Source: Anaerolineae bacterium
GTDB lineage: Bacteria > Chloroflexota > Anaerolineae > Aggregatilineales > Aggregatilineaceae
DNA: 64,000 nucleotides
Reading direction: 5' to 3'
Assembly (NCBI GenBank): GCA_018432315.1
Contig: JAHDLB010000026.1
Location: forward strand, 31,975 to 95,974
Of the stretch, positions 16,180-27,634 are shown piece by piece. The position numbers and the translations under genes are program-made. Under the pieces are notes generated by a model. It did no database searches. It was not told the origin of the DNA and saw only the letters and a list, made by a program, of their open reading frames with translations. Each line of letters opens with the position of its first letter. Position 1 is the first letter of the stretch.

Positions 16180-17778
16180 TCACGGCTGGACGGGCGACAG
16201 CGTGAAGCACACGTCCGGCCAGGTGACCACGTCGGCGCGCACCCAGCTTCCACCGGCCAACTGCCACCAGGTGAAGCCCTCGGCGTCCTGGGCCCAGCCG
16301 GTCGCCTCGACCGTTTCGTCCAGCGCCAGACTGCCCGCCACGTCGTAGCCCGTGCCGGGGCCGGCCCGCAGGTTGATCTCGTCGAACCGCGCGGTGACCA
16401 GGCATCCCGCCGGGTCCGGCGTGCTGGTGGGAACGGCGGCGGCATTCGCCGCGGGCAGTGTGGCAGCATTCGCCGCGGGCAGCGTGGCGGCGAGCGCGTC
16501 GTCGGGACCGTCCAGCAGGGGCAGCGTCGCGGTGGGGGCCGGATCGCCCGCCATCTCCGCCTGGCGCACGCCCCACAGCGCCAGATACGACGCGCCGCCC
16601 ACCGCCAGCCGCGTGCCGTCCGGGCTGAAGGCCACGTCGTTGACCGGCGCGTTGGGATCGGGATACAACACGCGGAGCGATGCGCCGGTGGCCGGATTCC
16701 ACACGCGCACCGTGTTGTCCTGAATCCCGCTGCCCGCCGACACCAGCAGGCCGCCGTCCGGGCTGAACGCGGCGCTGCTCACGCTCTCGGTGTGGCCTTC
16801 CAGCACGGCGAGCGTCGCCTGCGTCGCCACATCCCACACCCGCACGGTCGGGTCGCTGCCCGTCGCCGTGGAGGCCAGCCGCGATCCGTCCGGGCTGAAC
16901 GTCACGCTGGTGACGTTGCCCGCGTGGCCTTGCAGCACGCCCAGGTCCGCGCCGGTGGGCACCTTCCACAGCCGGATGGTGTCGTCCTCGCCGCCCGCCG
17001 CCACGACCGTCCCGTCCGGGTTGAATGCCACGCTCGTCACGTAGGACGTGTGACCGTCGAGCGCGACCAGCACCGTATCCGCCGACACTGCCAGGTCCCA
17101 GACGTACACGCGCCCGTCGTCGCTGCCGGCGGCCAGCAGTTTGCCGCGCGGGCTGAAGGCCAGGCTCTTGACCGGCGCGGTCGGGCCGGACAGCGGCGCC
17201 AGCGCGACCCCGGTCGTCAGGTCCCACAGCCGCACGAGGTTATCCTGCCCCCCGGCGGCGAGCACCGTCCCATCGGCGCTGATCGCCACACTCTCGACCC
17301 ATTCGCTCTGGCTGCTCAGCGCGGTCAATTCCGCCCCGGTCGCCACGTCCCACACGCGAATGCTGCCGCCCCGGTCGCCGGAGGCCAGCCGCGATCCGTC
17401 CGGGCTGAACGCCAGGCTGCTCACCGCGTCGCTGTGGCCCATCAGCCGGTCCTGAAGCTCCAACCGCCCGATCGTGTCCGCCGTGATCGCCACCAGGACC
17501 GCCGGGGGCTGTGTCGGCGCCAGCGGCGGCGGATCGGTCGGCGCGGGGAGATCCGGCGTCAGCGTGGGCGGCGGCGTCAGCGTCGGCTCGTCGCCCTGCC
17601 CGTAAGGCACGATCCGGTATTCGGGATCGCTGCCGAACACCAGCGGCCCCACCAGGAAGTAGATCAGCCCGCAGGCGCCCGCCACCACCGCCAACACGAC
17701 GACCAACAGCGGGACGTTCAGGCTGCTCTCTTCGGCTTCGCCGCGCCGGTTCTTGATCTTGCGTTTGATGAACCTCAT
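16180..17778 (-). CDS. Membrane-anchored WD40 seven-blade propeller with C-terminal SH3 domain
   Basis: 532 residues from ATG 17778. A short basic cytoplasmic end (MRFIKRKIKNRRGE), one membrane helix (about 22-44) and a Pro/Thr linker lead to seven WD40 blades (about 95-425). These are recognised by AFSPDGSRLAS, AISADGTVLAAG, AFSPRGKLLAAG, AFNPDGTVVAAG, TFSPDGSRLAS, AFSPDGGLLVSAG and AFSPDGTRLAVG. An Ala-rich duplicated spacer (AATLPAANAATLPAANA) precedes a bacterial SH3 domain (INLRAGPGTGYDVAGSL, GFTWWQLAGGSWVR). The propeller should lie outside the cell. It is 58 bp downstream of uvrC on the same strand and probably shares its transcript, though no functional link is evident. Confidence 0.85.
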   Translation of the reverse strand: MRFIKRKIKNRRGEAEESSLNVPLLVVVLAVVAGACGLIYFLVGPLVFGSDPEYRIVPYGQGDEPTLTPPPTLTPDLPAPTDPPPLAPTQPPAVLVAITADTIGRLELQDRLMGHSDAVSSLAFSPDGSRLASGDRGGSIRVWDVATGAELTALSSQSEWVESVAISADGTVLAAGGQDNLVRLWDLTTGVALAPLSGPTAPVKSLAFSPRGKLLAAGSDDGRVYVWDLAVSADTVLVALDGHTSYVTSVAFNPDGTVVAAGGEDDTIRLWKVPTGADLGVLQGHAGNVTSVTFSPDGSRLASTATGSDPTVRVWDVATQATLAVLEGHTESVSSAAFSPDGGLLVSAGSGIQDNTVRVWNPATGASLRVLYPDPNAPVNDVAFSPDGTRLAVGGASYLALWGVRQAEMAGDPAPTATLPLLDGPDDALAATLPAANAATLPAANAAAVPTSTPDPAGCLVTARFDEINLRAGPGTGYDVAGSLALDETVEATGWAQDAEGFTWWQLAGGSWVRADVVTWPDVCFTLSPVQP

Positions 17779-17836
17779 GACCCTGCTTCTGGGTATCCCG
17801 TCCTCTGTCCTCGTGACGTGGCGCCCGGCTGCGCGC

Positions 17837-19732
<1,896 letters not shown>

Positions 19733-19950
19733 CGTGCCTTACTGCTTTTTTACGGTATTTTTAACGCAATGCCAGGAATTCAGCCAGTGTCCCGATTGTA
19801 GCACATTTGTGCGAATAAAGTATCCCGAAATGGGCCCGACACCGCCGCGCGCTGGACCGGATCGCCGTCCGGTGGTACAGTTCCGGATGGCTGCCGCGCC
19901 ACCCTGCCCGGCAGCCGGATGAGCCAATACCAGACTGGAGCGTGCCACCC

Positions 19951-21054
19951 ATGACCGGATCGCGTCTGCAAACCCTGTACGACATCATCGCGCGGGCCAA
20001 CCTGGACGCCGTCGCGCTGATCCCCGGCCCCAACCTGCACTACCTGACTCACACCGATTTTCACCTGATGGAGCGCCCGCTGGTGACGTTCTTCGTGCCG
20101 GGGCGCGATCCCGTCGCCGTGGCCCCCGCCCTGGAAGCGGACCGGCTGGCCGAGAGCGGCATCCCGTTCAAGCTGTTCGCGTGGTCGGACTCGGAGGGCT
20201 ATACCGGGGCGTTCGCCGCCGCCGCCAGCGAGCTCAAGCTGGACGGCAAGCGCGTCGCCGTGGAGGAACTGCGGATGCGCGTGCTCGAAGCGGACATCAT
20301 CCAGGAGCTGATGCCGGGCGTCCGGCTGGTGCACGGCGGCGACCCGCTGGCGGAACTGCGGCTGCGCAAAGACGCGGACGCCATCGCCAGCCTGCGCGCC
20401 GCGATCAAAATCAGCGAGGACGCGCTGCACGCCTGCCTGGCGGACGTCCGCCCCGGCATGACCGAGCGCGAGATCGCCGGGCGGCTGGTCGTCGCGCAGC
20501 TTGAGCGCGGCGGGGGCAAGCATCCCTTCGAGCCGATCGTGCTCGCCGGGCCGCGCAGCGCGCTGCCGCATGGCGAGCCGGGCGACCGTCGCGCCGCCGA
20601 GGGCGAGCCGCTGCTGTTCGACTTCGGCACCACGGTGGATGGTTACGCGTCGGACATCACGCGCACCGTCAGCGTGGGCGCGCCGTCCGCACGGCTGGCG
20701 GAGGTCTACGCCGTGGTGCAGGCGGCCAACGCCGCCGGGCGCGCCGCCGCCGGGCCGGGCGTCCCCGCGCAGGAGGTCGACCGCATCACGCGCAAGGTGA
20801 TCGAGGACGCCGGTTTTGGCGCCTATTTCACGCACCGCACCGGGCACGGGCTGGGCCTGGAAGCCCACGAAAGCCCGAACATCGTCGAGGGCAACACGCG
20901 CGCCCTGGAGCCGGGCATGGTCTTCACCATCGAGCCGGGCATTTACATCCCCGGCGAGGTCGGCGTGCGCATCGAGGACAACGTGGTGATCACCGCCGGT
21001 GGCGCGGAGAGCCTGACGACCTTCCCGCGCGACCTGCTGCGCGCCGGAGGGTAA
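19951..21054 (+). CDS. M24 family metallopeptidase (Xaa-Pro aminopeptidase/prolidase-like)
   Basis: 367 residues from ATG 19951, preceded by GGAG at 10 bp; the GTG nine bases earlier is too close to that site. N-terminal creatinase-like domain (about 1-130) and C-terminal pita-bread domain. Metal-ligand motifs are complete: FDFGTTVDGYASDITRT (two Asp), RTGHGLGLEAHESPNI (His), VFTIEPGIYIPG (Glu) and VRIEDNVVIT (Glu). These identify an M24B enzyme that cleaves Xaa-Pro bonds with a dinuclear Mn/Co centre. It is cytoplasmic (no signal). Not distinguishable here from PepQ; no gene symbol given. Confidence 0.92.
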   Translation: MTGSRLQTLYDIIARANLDAVALIPGPNLHYLTHTDFHLMERPLVTFFVPGRDPVAVAPALEADRLAESGIPFKLFAWSDSEGYTGAFAAAASELKLDGKRVAVEELRMRVLEADIIQELMPGVRLVHGGDPLAELRLRKDADAIASLRAAIKISEDALHACLADVRPGMTEREIAGRLVVAQLERGGGKHPFEPIVLAGPRSALPHGEPGDRRAAEGEPLLFDFGTTVDGYASDITRTVSVGAPSARLAEVYAVVQAANAAGRAAAGPGVPAQEVDRITRKVIEDAGFGAYFTHRTGHGLGLEAHESPNIVEGNTRALEPGMVFTIEPGIYIPGEVGVRIEDNVVITAGGAESLTTFPRDLLRAGG

Positions 21055-21172
21055 GCGTCGCTGGCGCTGCCCGTCAGAAAAGGGGATACTCGGCGTATGG
21101 TCACGCCGGGCGACGCAGCCCGGCAGCGATTACGTGCGCGTGGGGTCGCACGTTTGCCCTTTGAGGAGAAAC

Positions 21173-22621
21173 ATGATGTATAAGGTCCGAATCACCCGTC
21201 TGGCCGCGCTGCTGGTGGCGCTGCTGCTGGCGGCCACACCGCTCACCGCCCTGGCCCAAGGCCCGCTCGACGAGACATTCGTCTCGCCGGATGGTGGGTT
21301 GAGCTTCTCGTATCCCGCCGGGTGGGCGGTCGAAGGCGAAGTCGGCATGGTCCGGCTGACGAGCGACGCGGCAGCCATGGAGTCCGACACGATTCCCCCC
21401 GGCGAGATCGGCGTGATCATCGTGGATCCGTCGGGCGTCGGGATGCTGGTGTACGACATGCCCGATCCCAGCCTGGAGAGTATCACGACGACGCTCGCCG
21501 AAGAACTCACCTACGGCATGGTCGAAGAGGATACGCTCGTGCCGGAGCCGCTCACGCTCGCCGGTCGTGATGCCATGCGCATCGCCACCACCCTGGAAGC
21601 AGAAGGCGACATCCTGCTGTTCACCATCGACTTCGAAGGTGGGAACATCATGGTCGTCATCGGCATCGCGGCGCCGGGCAATATGTCCGAGTTCGAGCCG
21701 ACGCTCCGCGCCATTGCTGACACCCTCGACTACACGCCGGGCTGGAACGCCGTGCTTCGCGGACACACCGACTGGATCGACGGCGTGGCCTTCAGCCCGG
21801 ACGGCGCGCTGATCGCCTCGGCCAGCGACGATGGAACGGTGCGCGTGTGGGACGTCGCGAGCGGCACGGAACTGCTCGCGCTGGAGCACCCCGACTACGT
21901 GAAGGGTGTCGCCTTCAGCCCGGATGGCGCCTCGATCGCGTCGACGGGCGACGACAGCACGCTGCGCGTGTGGGACGCCGCCACGGGCGAGCAGCAGTTG
22001 GAAGTCACCGGTCACAGTGGCCGGGTGCGCGGCGTCGCGTTCAGCCCGGACGGCGCGCTGATCGCCACCGCAGGTGACGACAACATGGTGAAGGTGTGGG
22101 ATGCCGCCACCGGCGATTCCGTCCTGACCCTGGAAGGCCACACGGACTACGCCAACGCGGTCGCCTTCAGCCCGGACGGCACGCTGATCGCCACCGCCAG
22201 CGATGACGGCACCGCGCGCCTGTGGGACGCAGCGACCGGCGCCGAAGTGCGCGCGCTGGAACACCCCGACTATCTCAATACCGTCGCCTTCAGCCCGGAC
22301 GGCGCCACTCTGGCAACCGGCAGCGATAACGGTATCGTGTATCTGTGGGACGTTGCCAGCGGCGAGTCGATCGCGGAGCTGGAAGGGCACACCGACTACG
22401 TGAACAGCGTCGCGTTCAGCCCGGACGGCGCGCTGATCGCCTCCGGCAGCGACGACAGTACCGTGCGCCTGTGGACCGTGGCCGATGGGGCCGGCGGCGA
22501 GCCCGTGGTCCTGGCCGGACACAGCGACTGGGTGAATGCGGTCGCCTTCAGCCCGGACGGCGCGCTGATCGCCTCCGGCAGCGACGACAGCACCGTGCGC
22601 CTGTGGGACGTCCCCCGCTAA
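21173..22621 (+). CDS. Secreted protein: PsbP-like domain plus seven WD40 repeats
   Basis: 482 residues. GAGGAG (21163-21168) precedes two adjacent ATGs (21173, 21176). A signal peptide (about 1-28, ending ALAQ) is followed by a PsbP-like domain (about 30-185, opening SPDGGLSFSYPAGWAV) and seven WD40 blades, each AVAFSPDGALIASGSDDSTVRLWD or close. The blades repeat every 42 codons, and several copies are nearly identical in DNA (for example 22427-22476 and 22560-22609), so recent expansion or gene conversion is likely. Probably an extracytoplasmic interaction platform. It has no catalytic domain. It differs from the SH3-bearing WD40 protein at 16180. Confidence 0.87.
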   Translation: MMYKVRITRLAALLVALLLAATPLTALAQGPLDETFVSPDGGLSFSYPAGWAVEGEVGMVRLTSDAAAMESDTIPPGEIGVIIVDPSGVGMLVYDMPDPSLESITTTLAEELTYGMVEEDTLVPEPLTLAGRDAMRIATTLEAEGDILLFTIDFEGGNIMVVIGIAAPGNMSEFEPTLRAIADTLDYTPGWNAVLRGHTDWIDGVAFSPDGALIASASDDGTVRVWDVASGTELLALEHPDYVKGVAFSPDGASIASTGDDSTLRVWDAATGEQQLEVTGHSGRVRGVAFSPDGALIATAGDDNMVKVWDAATGDSVLTLEGHTDYANAVAFSPDGTLIATASDDGTARLWDAATGAEVRALEHPDYLNTVAFSPDGATLATGSDNGIVYLWDVASGESIAELEGHTDYVNSVAFSPDGALIASGSDDSTVRLWTVADGAGGEPVVLAGHSDWVNAVAFSPDGALIASGSDDSTVRLWDVPR

Positions 22622-22644
22622 ACGCCGGTTGACAACGCACCATC

Positions 22645-22694
22645 CCCCATCCCCGGCCTGCCACATTTCACGACGGATGGGCTCGGGGATGGGG
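22645..22694. terminator. GC-rich hairpin between convergent genes
   Basis: CCCCATCCCCG (22645-22655) pairs perfectly with CGGGGATGGGG (22684-22694) around a 28-base loop. It lies 24 bp after the WD40 gene stop and 80 bp before the convergent lipoprotein stop. There is no T-run, so intrinsic termination is not certain; it could be a degenerate extragenic repeat related to the one at 37091. Confidence 0.4.
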
Positions 22695-22773
22695 AAACCG
22701 CGCTTCCGGTTCCCTCACTTGATTTCTGGTCGAAGTCACTCAAGCCGCGCCCGGCGGCCTAGCGGCGGGCGTT

Positions 22774-23247
22774 TCACCCGCTGCCCGGCTTGGGCGTTGG
22801 CTGTTTGGGCAGGTAGGCCAGCCGGACCTGATTCAGGCTGTTGTAGGCGGGCAGCAGCCGGGACTCGAGGAAATTCGCCGTCCCGCCCGATCCGCGCGCG
22901 CTCTGGCAGTAGAGGTTCCATTCGTCGTGGGCCTGGCCGATGAGCGTGGCTGCATAGGCCAGGTGGTCGGCCAAGCTGGCGTCGCGCGGGCTGGCCTCGC
23001 GCTGGCGCTCGCTGAGCGTAACGGGCCGGTGCTCGAACGTGCGCGGCGCGCAGATGTCGCCCTCGATCGCGGTGTGCGCCCGGGCGTAGTTCATGTTGTT
23101 CCACAGCCAGTCCGCTTGCTGGCGCAGGGAGCTTTCGTAGTTCAGGAACTGGCGCTCGCGGCTGCTGCCCAGCAGGCCGCCCTGGCAGCCCGCCAGCAGG
23201 ATCAGAACCAGCAGCCACACCGGCCACGCCCGCCCGCGCATTCGCAT
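22774..23247 (-). CDS. Lipoprotein, paralogue of the next gene upstream
   Basis: 157 residues from ATG 23247 (an ATG two codons later is also possible). Signal peptide with lipobox LLAGC (Cys about residue 21), so lipid-anchored outside. The mature part is helical and shares a row of motifs with the 23261-23758 protein: LWNNMNYARAH, HRPVTLS, HLAYAATLIGQAHDEW with a Cys soon after, and FLESRLLPAYNSLNQVR. I know no named family. It starts 13 bp after the stop of its paralogue, giving a two-gene operon formed by tandem duplication. The two conserved Cys (one in DICAPR, one in LYCQ) could form a disulfide in the mature protein. Confidence 0.7.
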   Translation of the reverse strand: MRMRGRAWPVWLLVLILLAGCQGGLLGSSRERQFLNYESSLRQQADWLWNNMNYARAHTAIEGDICAPRTFEHRPVTLSERQREASPRDASLADHLAYAATLIGQAHDEWNLYCQSARGSGGTANFLESRLLPAYNSLNQVRLAYLPKQPTPKPGSG

Positions 23248-23260
23248 CACCCGCCGGACG

Positions 23261-23758
23261 TCAGCGGGTGGCCGCGCGCCGGTCCAGCGCGTCGCGCACG
23301 ATGTTGAGGCTCCGATAGGCCGGGGTCAGCCGGGATTCGAGGAACATCACCACGTTCATCGCGGAAAGCTCGTCCCGGCAGTGCCGCGCCCATTCGTCGC
23401 GCGCCTGGCCGATGAGCGTGGCCGCGTAATCCAGGTGATCGACCATCCGGGAGGCGGTGGGGTCCAGACGGCGCGCCTCAGCGTCCATGACCACGGGCTG
23501 GTGACCCCAGTCGCGCTCGGCGCAGCGGTCCGCGTCTGGCCGGGGATTGGTGCGGGCGAGGTTCATGTTGTCCCACAGCCATTTGGCTTCCTCGCGCAGC
23601 GACTGGTCGAGCCGCCCCATGCGCACGTCCAGCGATTCGTTCATCCGGGGGGCGGACGTGGGCGTGGCGTCGGCCTCGTTTCCATCGCCGCTGCACGCCC
23701 CCAAAACGGCAACCAGCACCACGACCAGCAACACCCTCGCGGGGATCGTCCGGCGCAT
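23261..23758 (-). CDS. Lipoprotein, first of two tandem paralogues
   Basis: 165 residues from ATG 23758, after GAGGAGAC. Signal peptide and lipobox VLGAC (Cys about residue 22), then an Asp/Thr/Pro linker. The mature helical domain shares LWDNMNLARTN, GHQPVVMD, HLDYAATLIGQARDEWARHC and FLESRLTPAYRSLNIVRDAL with the downstream copy. Cys positions (DRCAER and RHCRDE) match those of the paralogue. Function unknown. Its leader holds a 9-bp inverted repeat (GTGGCCTTC 23771-23779 with GAAGGCCAC 23824-23832), and it faces away from the histidine kinase end, 90 bp off on the same strand, so it may be read from that operon. Confidence 0.7.
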   Translation of the reverse strand: MRRTIPARVLLVVVLVAVLGACSGDGNEADATPTSAPRMNESLDVRMGRLDQSLREEAKWLWDNMNLARTNPRPDADRCAERDWGHQPVVMDAEARRLDPTASRMVDHLDYAATLIGQARDEWARHCRDELSAMNVVMFLESRLTPAYRSLNIVRDALDRRAATR

Positions 23759-23848
23759 GTCAGTCTCCTCGTGGCCTTCGTCTCAGGGTCGAGTCAATCC
23801 GTACCATACACCGAATCAACCGGGAAGGCCACACACGATGGTCCTATT

Positions 23849-25453
23849 TCAGACGGATTTCACGCGCCCGGCACTGTGGGGATCCGCGGCGGGCAGCCGC
23901 ACGGTGAACGTGGTGCCCTGGCCGAGCGCGCTCGCCGCCTCGATCGTGCCGCCGTGCGCCTCGACGATCTGGCGGGCAATCGCCAGCCCCAGGCCGGTGC
24001 CGCTGCGGCGGCCCTGGCGGCTCTTGTCGACCTGGTAGAAGCGCTCGAAGATGCGCGCCAGGTCCCCGGCGGGGATGCCCTCGCCCGTGTCGCGCACCGT
24101 GGCGACGATCTCGCCGCCGGAGTCGGGCGCGGCGGAGAGCGTCACCGAGCCGCCGGACGGCGTGTGCCGGAAGGCGTTGTCGAGCAGGTTGGTGAACACC
24201 TGCGCCAGCCGGTCGCCATCGCCGGCAATGCGCGGCAGGTCGGGCGGCACGTCCACCGCCAGCCCCACGCCCTTATCGCGCGCCTTCACCGACAGGCTCT
24301 CGCCCACCACGCGCAGGATGTCGCCCAGCTGCACGGTCTGGCGCAGCATGTCGGGCTGCCCGGCCTCGATCCGCGCCATGTCGAGCAGGCTCTCGACCAT
24401 GCGATGCAGGCGGCCCGCCTCGTCGTGGATCACCAGGGCGGCGCGCTGGGCGGCCTGGGGATCGGAGGCGACGCCCTCGGCGATGGCCTGCGAAAAGCCC
24501 TGGATGCTGGTCAGCGGCGTGCGCAGATCGTGCGAGACGTTCGCCAGAAAATCGCGCTGGGCCTGCTGCGTGGCCGAGACGCGCGCGGCCATCTCGTTGA
24601 ACGATGCCGCCAGCGCGCGCACTTCCTGCGGGCCGCGGACCGGCACCCGCTGGTCGAAGTGGCCCTCGGCGATGCCTTGCGCCGCGCGGCTCATGTGCTG
24701 GAGCGGGCGGGCGACCGACCGGGCGATCACGAAGGCCAGCCCCAGCGCGATGAGCAGCCCCAGCCCCCCGGCCCGCGCCAGCGGGCGGAAGAAGTCGTCG
24801 CCGAACAGGCGGAACACTTCGCGCAGCGAGGGATGCGGCACCGGCTCGGCGACCAGCAGCAGCATCTGCTCGTCCGGTGACTGGTCGGACATCATCCCCG
24901 ATCGGTGGCCCATCTGGATGGCCGACCGCATGAACCCCAGCAAGGGCTGGAAGGTCTGCGCCACGTAGATCCACTCGGCGCCGTCCGGGTTGGCGAACGT
25001 GCCCTGGAACACCTGGCTGAGCATGGGCCGGGCAGTCCGCGCCGAGATCAGCGGCTGCTGGTCGAGCCTGGGGACCGGGTCGTTTGCGGCGAACGTCCCG
25101 GCGGAATCGAACTGGACGCGCCCCTCGCCGTCGATCACCAGCGTGCGCACGTCGCGCGCCTCGGATTGGTCCGCGAGGTACGTGGTGACGCGCAGTTGGA
25201 TCGCGCCGAGGGCGGAGTCGGCGGTGGAGTCAGTGAGCGAGCCCCAGTCCAGGTCCAGGGCGCTGGGGTCGAGCTGCCAGTCCTCCGTCACGCGCACGTC
25301 GAGCAGCGTGGCCGTCAGGTCGCGAACGATCTCGTCGGTGGGCAGCGGGCGCGATCGCAGAAAGACCAGCAGCGTGCTGCCGATCAGGGCCAGCATGACC
25401 AGCAGCAGCGCGCCGTAGGAAGCCAGCAGCCGGTTGCGCAGTGTGTTGAACAT
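23849..25453 (-). CDS. Sensor histidine kinase with HAMP domain
   Basis: 534 residues from ATG 25453 (GAGGAA 8 bp upstream). First membrane helix at about 9-30, an extracytoplasmic sensor domain of about 190 residues (SALGAIQLRVTTYLADQSEARDVRTLVIDGEGRV looks like a double-Cache or PAS-like fold), second helix at about 226-247, HAMP (ARSVARPLQHMSRAAQGIAEG), then HisKA with SHDLRTPLTSIQGF (His about 308). The HATPase_c domain has NLLDNAFRHTP, DTGEGIPAGDLARIFERFYQ and GTGLGLAIARQIVEAHGG. Class: EnvZ/BaeS-type. It is preceded by the OmpR regulator, 88 bp upstream, which should be its partner. The stimulus is unknown. Confidence 0.95.
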   Translation of the reverse strand: MFNTLRNRLLASYGALLLVMLALIGSTLLVFLRSRPLPTDEIVRDLTATLLDVRVTEDWQLDPSALDLDWGSLTDSTADSALGAIQLRVTTYLADQSEARDVRTLVIDGEGRVQFDSAGTFAANDPVPRLDQQPLISARTARPMLSQVFQGTFANPDGAEWIYVAQTFQPLLGFMRSAIQMGHRSGMMSDQSPDEQMLLLVAEPVPHPSLREVFRLFGDDFFRPLARAGGLGLLIALGLAFVIARSVARPLQHMSRAAQGIAEGHFDQRVPVRGPQEVRALAASFNEMAARVSATQQAQRDFLANVSHDLRTPLTSIQGFSQAIAEGVASDPQAAQRAALVIHDEAGRLHRMVESLLDMARIEAGQPDMLRQTVQLGDILRVVGESLSVKARDKGVGLAVDVPPDLPRIAGDGDRLAQVFTNLLDNAFRHTPSGGSVTLSAAPDSGGEIVATVRDTGEGIPAGDLARIFERFYQVDKSRQGRRSGTGLGLAIARQIVEAHGGTIEAASALGQGTTFTVRLPAADPHSAGRVKSV

Positions 25454-25541
25454 CGCGACGTTCCTCATCCGTCCAGGATACCGGCAAAATGTAAACTTTT
25501 TGCTGCCCGATCGTTAACGTTTCCGCCAGATACCGTGACGA

Positions 25542-26228
<687 letters not shown>

Positions 26229-26234
26229 GGCGCG

Positions 26235-27089
26235 TCACACCTCAACCAGCAGCGTGTCGTAGGCGAACGTGATGTTGAAGCCATCGCCCTTGAGCATCAC
26301 CTCCAGCCGGATCAGGTCGTCGTAGCCCAGCCGGCTCGGCTCCTCGATGTGCGTCATGATCACGCGCCCGGCGTCCAGCTTGCGCACGATGTCCAGCGTC
26401 TGGCGGAAGGTCGCCTCGGATTCGAGCACGGGGTGATCGGCGGGGATGAAGCGCTCGCCGGTGAAGGGATCGAACTCCGGCAGGCCCATCGGGATCACGG
26501 CGAGGTCCACGCCGCGCACGTCAGCGGGCGGGTCCCAGCCGAACAGCTCATCGGGCGCGATCAGGACGCGCGTCCCGCCGTCCTCGAAGACAAAGGCGTA
26601 GACGTAGTCCTCGGCCACGCGGAAGGGGCGAATCCGCACGCCGTTCAGGTCCACGGTGTCGCCGTCGGCCAGCTCCACCACGCGCACGACGCCGAACCGC
26701 TGCAGATACATGAACTGCTCCCACGCGCCGAGCCGGTGCCGGAAGTCCTGCGCGACCTGCTGCGGCAGGTAGATGTCGGTGCGGCGATGGTGGGCGGGCC
26801 AGTTCAGCCAGTCGGCGTTCATCGTCTCCCAGACGCGCATCCCGGCGACGTGATCGGGATGCCAGTGGGAATACAGCGCCGCGTCGATCTGCGTCACGCG
26901 CGAGCGCAGCAGCCCGGCTTTGATCTCCTCCGGCGTGTCGATCAGCACGTTCGGGCCGTGGACGAAGACGCTCGGCCCGCCCCGGCTGTAGGGGATGCCC
27001 TTGGCCCGCGCTTCGACGCACAGGCGGCAGTCGCAGCCGGGCCGGGGCGTGGTGATGGCGCCGCCGGAGCCCAGGAATTCGATCTGCAT
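26235..27089 (-). CDS. MBL-fold metallo-hydrolase, PhnP-like
   Basis: 284 residues. The motif HWHPDH (H75, H77, D79, H80) is the metal-binding signature of the metallo-beta-lactamase fold. The opening FLGSGGAITTPRPGCDCRLC (Cys19, Cys21, Cys24) is the extra metal-site segment found in PhnP-like phosphodiesterases. Downstream ligands include HIEEPS near the end. PhnP acts on cyclic phosphodiesters in phosphonate breakdown, but no phn genes are present, so a different cyclic nucleotide or phosphodiester substrate is equally likely. It sits 13 bp from ridA and 6 bp from the response regulator. Confidence 0.85.
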   Translation of the reverse strand: MQIEFLGSGGAITTPRPGCDCRLCVEARAKGIPYSRGGPSVFVHGPNVLIDTPEEIKAGLLRSRVTQIDAALYSHWHPDHVAGMRVWETMNADWLNWPAHHRRTDIYLPQQVAQDFRHRLGAWEQFMYLQRFGVVRVVELADGDTVDLNGVRIRPFRVAEDYVYAFVFEDGGTRVLIAPDELFGWDPPADVRGVDLAVIPMGLPEFDPFTGERFIPADHPVLESEATFRQTLDIVRKLDAGRVIMTHIEEPSRLGYDDLIRLEVMLKGDGFNITFAYDTLLVEV

Positions 27090-27102
27090 GGCGGGACTCT
27101 CG

Positions 27103-27489
27103 CTAACCGGGCAGGGCCGCGATCGCTTCGATCTCCACCAGGCCGTTCAGCGGCAGACCGCTGACGCCAAACGCGGCGCGGGCCGGTGGTTCCTCCGGGA
27201 AAAACGTGCTGTAGACGGAATTCATCTCGGCGAAGGTGTTGATGTCGGCCAGCAGCACGGTCACCTTCACGACGTGGCGCATGCTGGTGCCTGCCGCCTG
27301 CAGAATGGCGGCGATGTTCTTCAGCGCCTGCTCGGTCTGCTCGGCGACGGTGCCGCCGGCGAACTGCTTGGTGCCGGGCACAAGGCCCAACTGGCCGGAC
27401 ACGAACACGAAGCCGTTGGACTTGATCGCCTGCGAATAGGCGCCGACAGCCGCCGGCGCATCGGGGGACGAAACAACCTCACGGTACAT
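27103..27489 (-). CDS. ridA: RidA family enamine/imine deaminase
   Basis: 128 residues, the normal RidA length, from ATG 27489 with AAGGAG 8 bp upstream. Signatures GAYSQAIKSNGFVFVSGQLGLVPGT, then EQTEQALKNIAAILQAAGTSMRHVVKVTVLLADINTFAEMN, PARAAFGV (the conserved Arg that holds the substrate carboxylate) and GLVEIEAIA (conserved Glu). RidA hydrolyses reactive 2-aminoacrylate and related enamines arising from PLP enzymes, in the cytoplasm. It is the first gene of the operon with the MBL hydrolase and the two-component pair. Confidence 0.92.
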   Translation of the reverse strand: MYREVVSSPDAPAAVGAYSQAIKSNGFVFVSGQLGLVPGTKQFAGGTVAEQTEQALKNIAAILQAAGTSMRHVVKVTVLLADINTFAEMNSVYSTFFPEEPPARAAFGVSGLPLNGLVEIEAIAALPG

Positions 27490-27575
27490 GGTAACCTTCT
27501 CCTTAACGGGGCCAGGATTCTGCCCCCATTGTACGGTGAGGCCGCTGAAAAACCGAATCGGCGGGCGCGGGCGGG

Positions 27576-27611
27576 GTAAAACAAACAGGGCGGGCACGCG
27601 GCCCACCCTGT
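27576..27611 (-). terminator. Intrinsic terminator of the TQGYWKTH gene
   Basis: ACAGGGCGGGC (27585-27595) pairs with GCCCACCCTGT (27601-27611), one mismatch, followed on the minus strand by TTGTTTTA. It sits 24 bp after the stop codon at 27635. Confidence 0.8.
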
Positions 27612-27634
27612 CGGATGTTCAACGCTGTGGCGTC

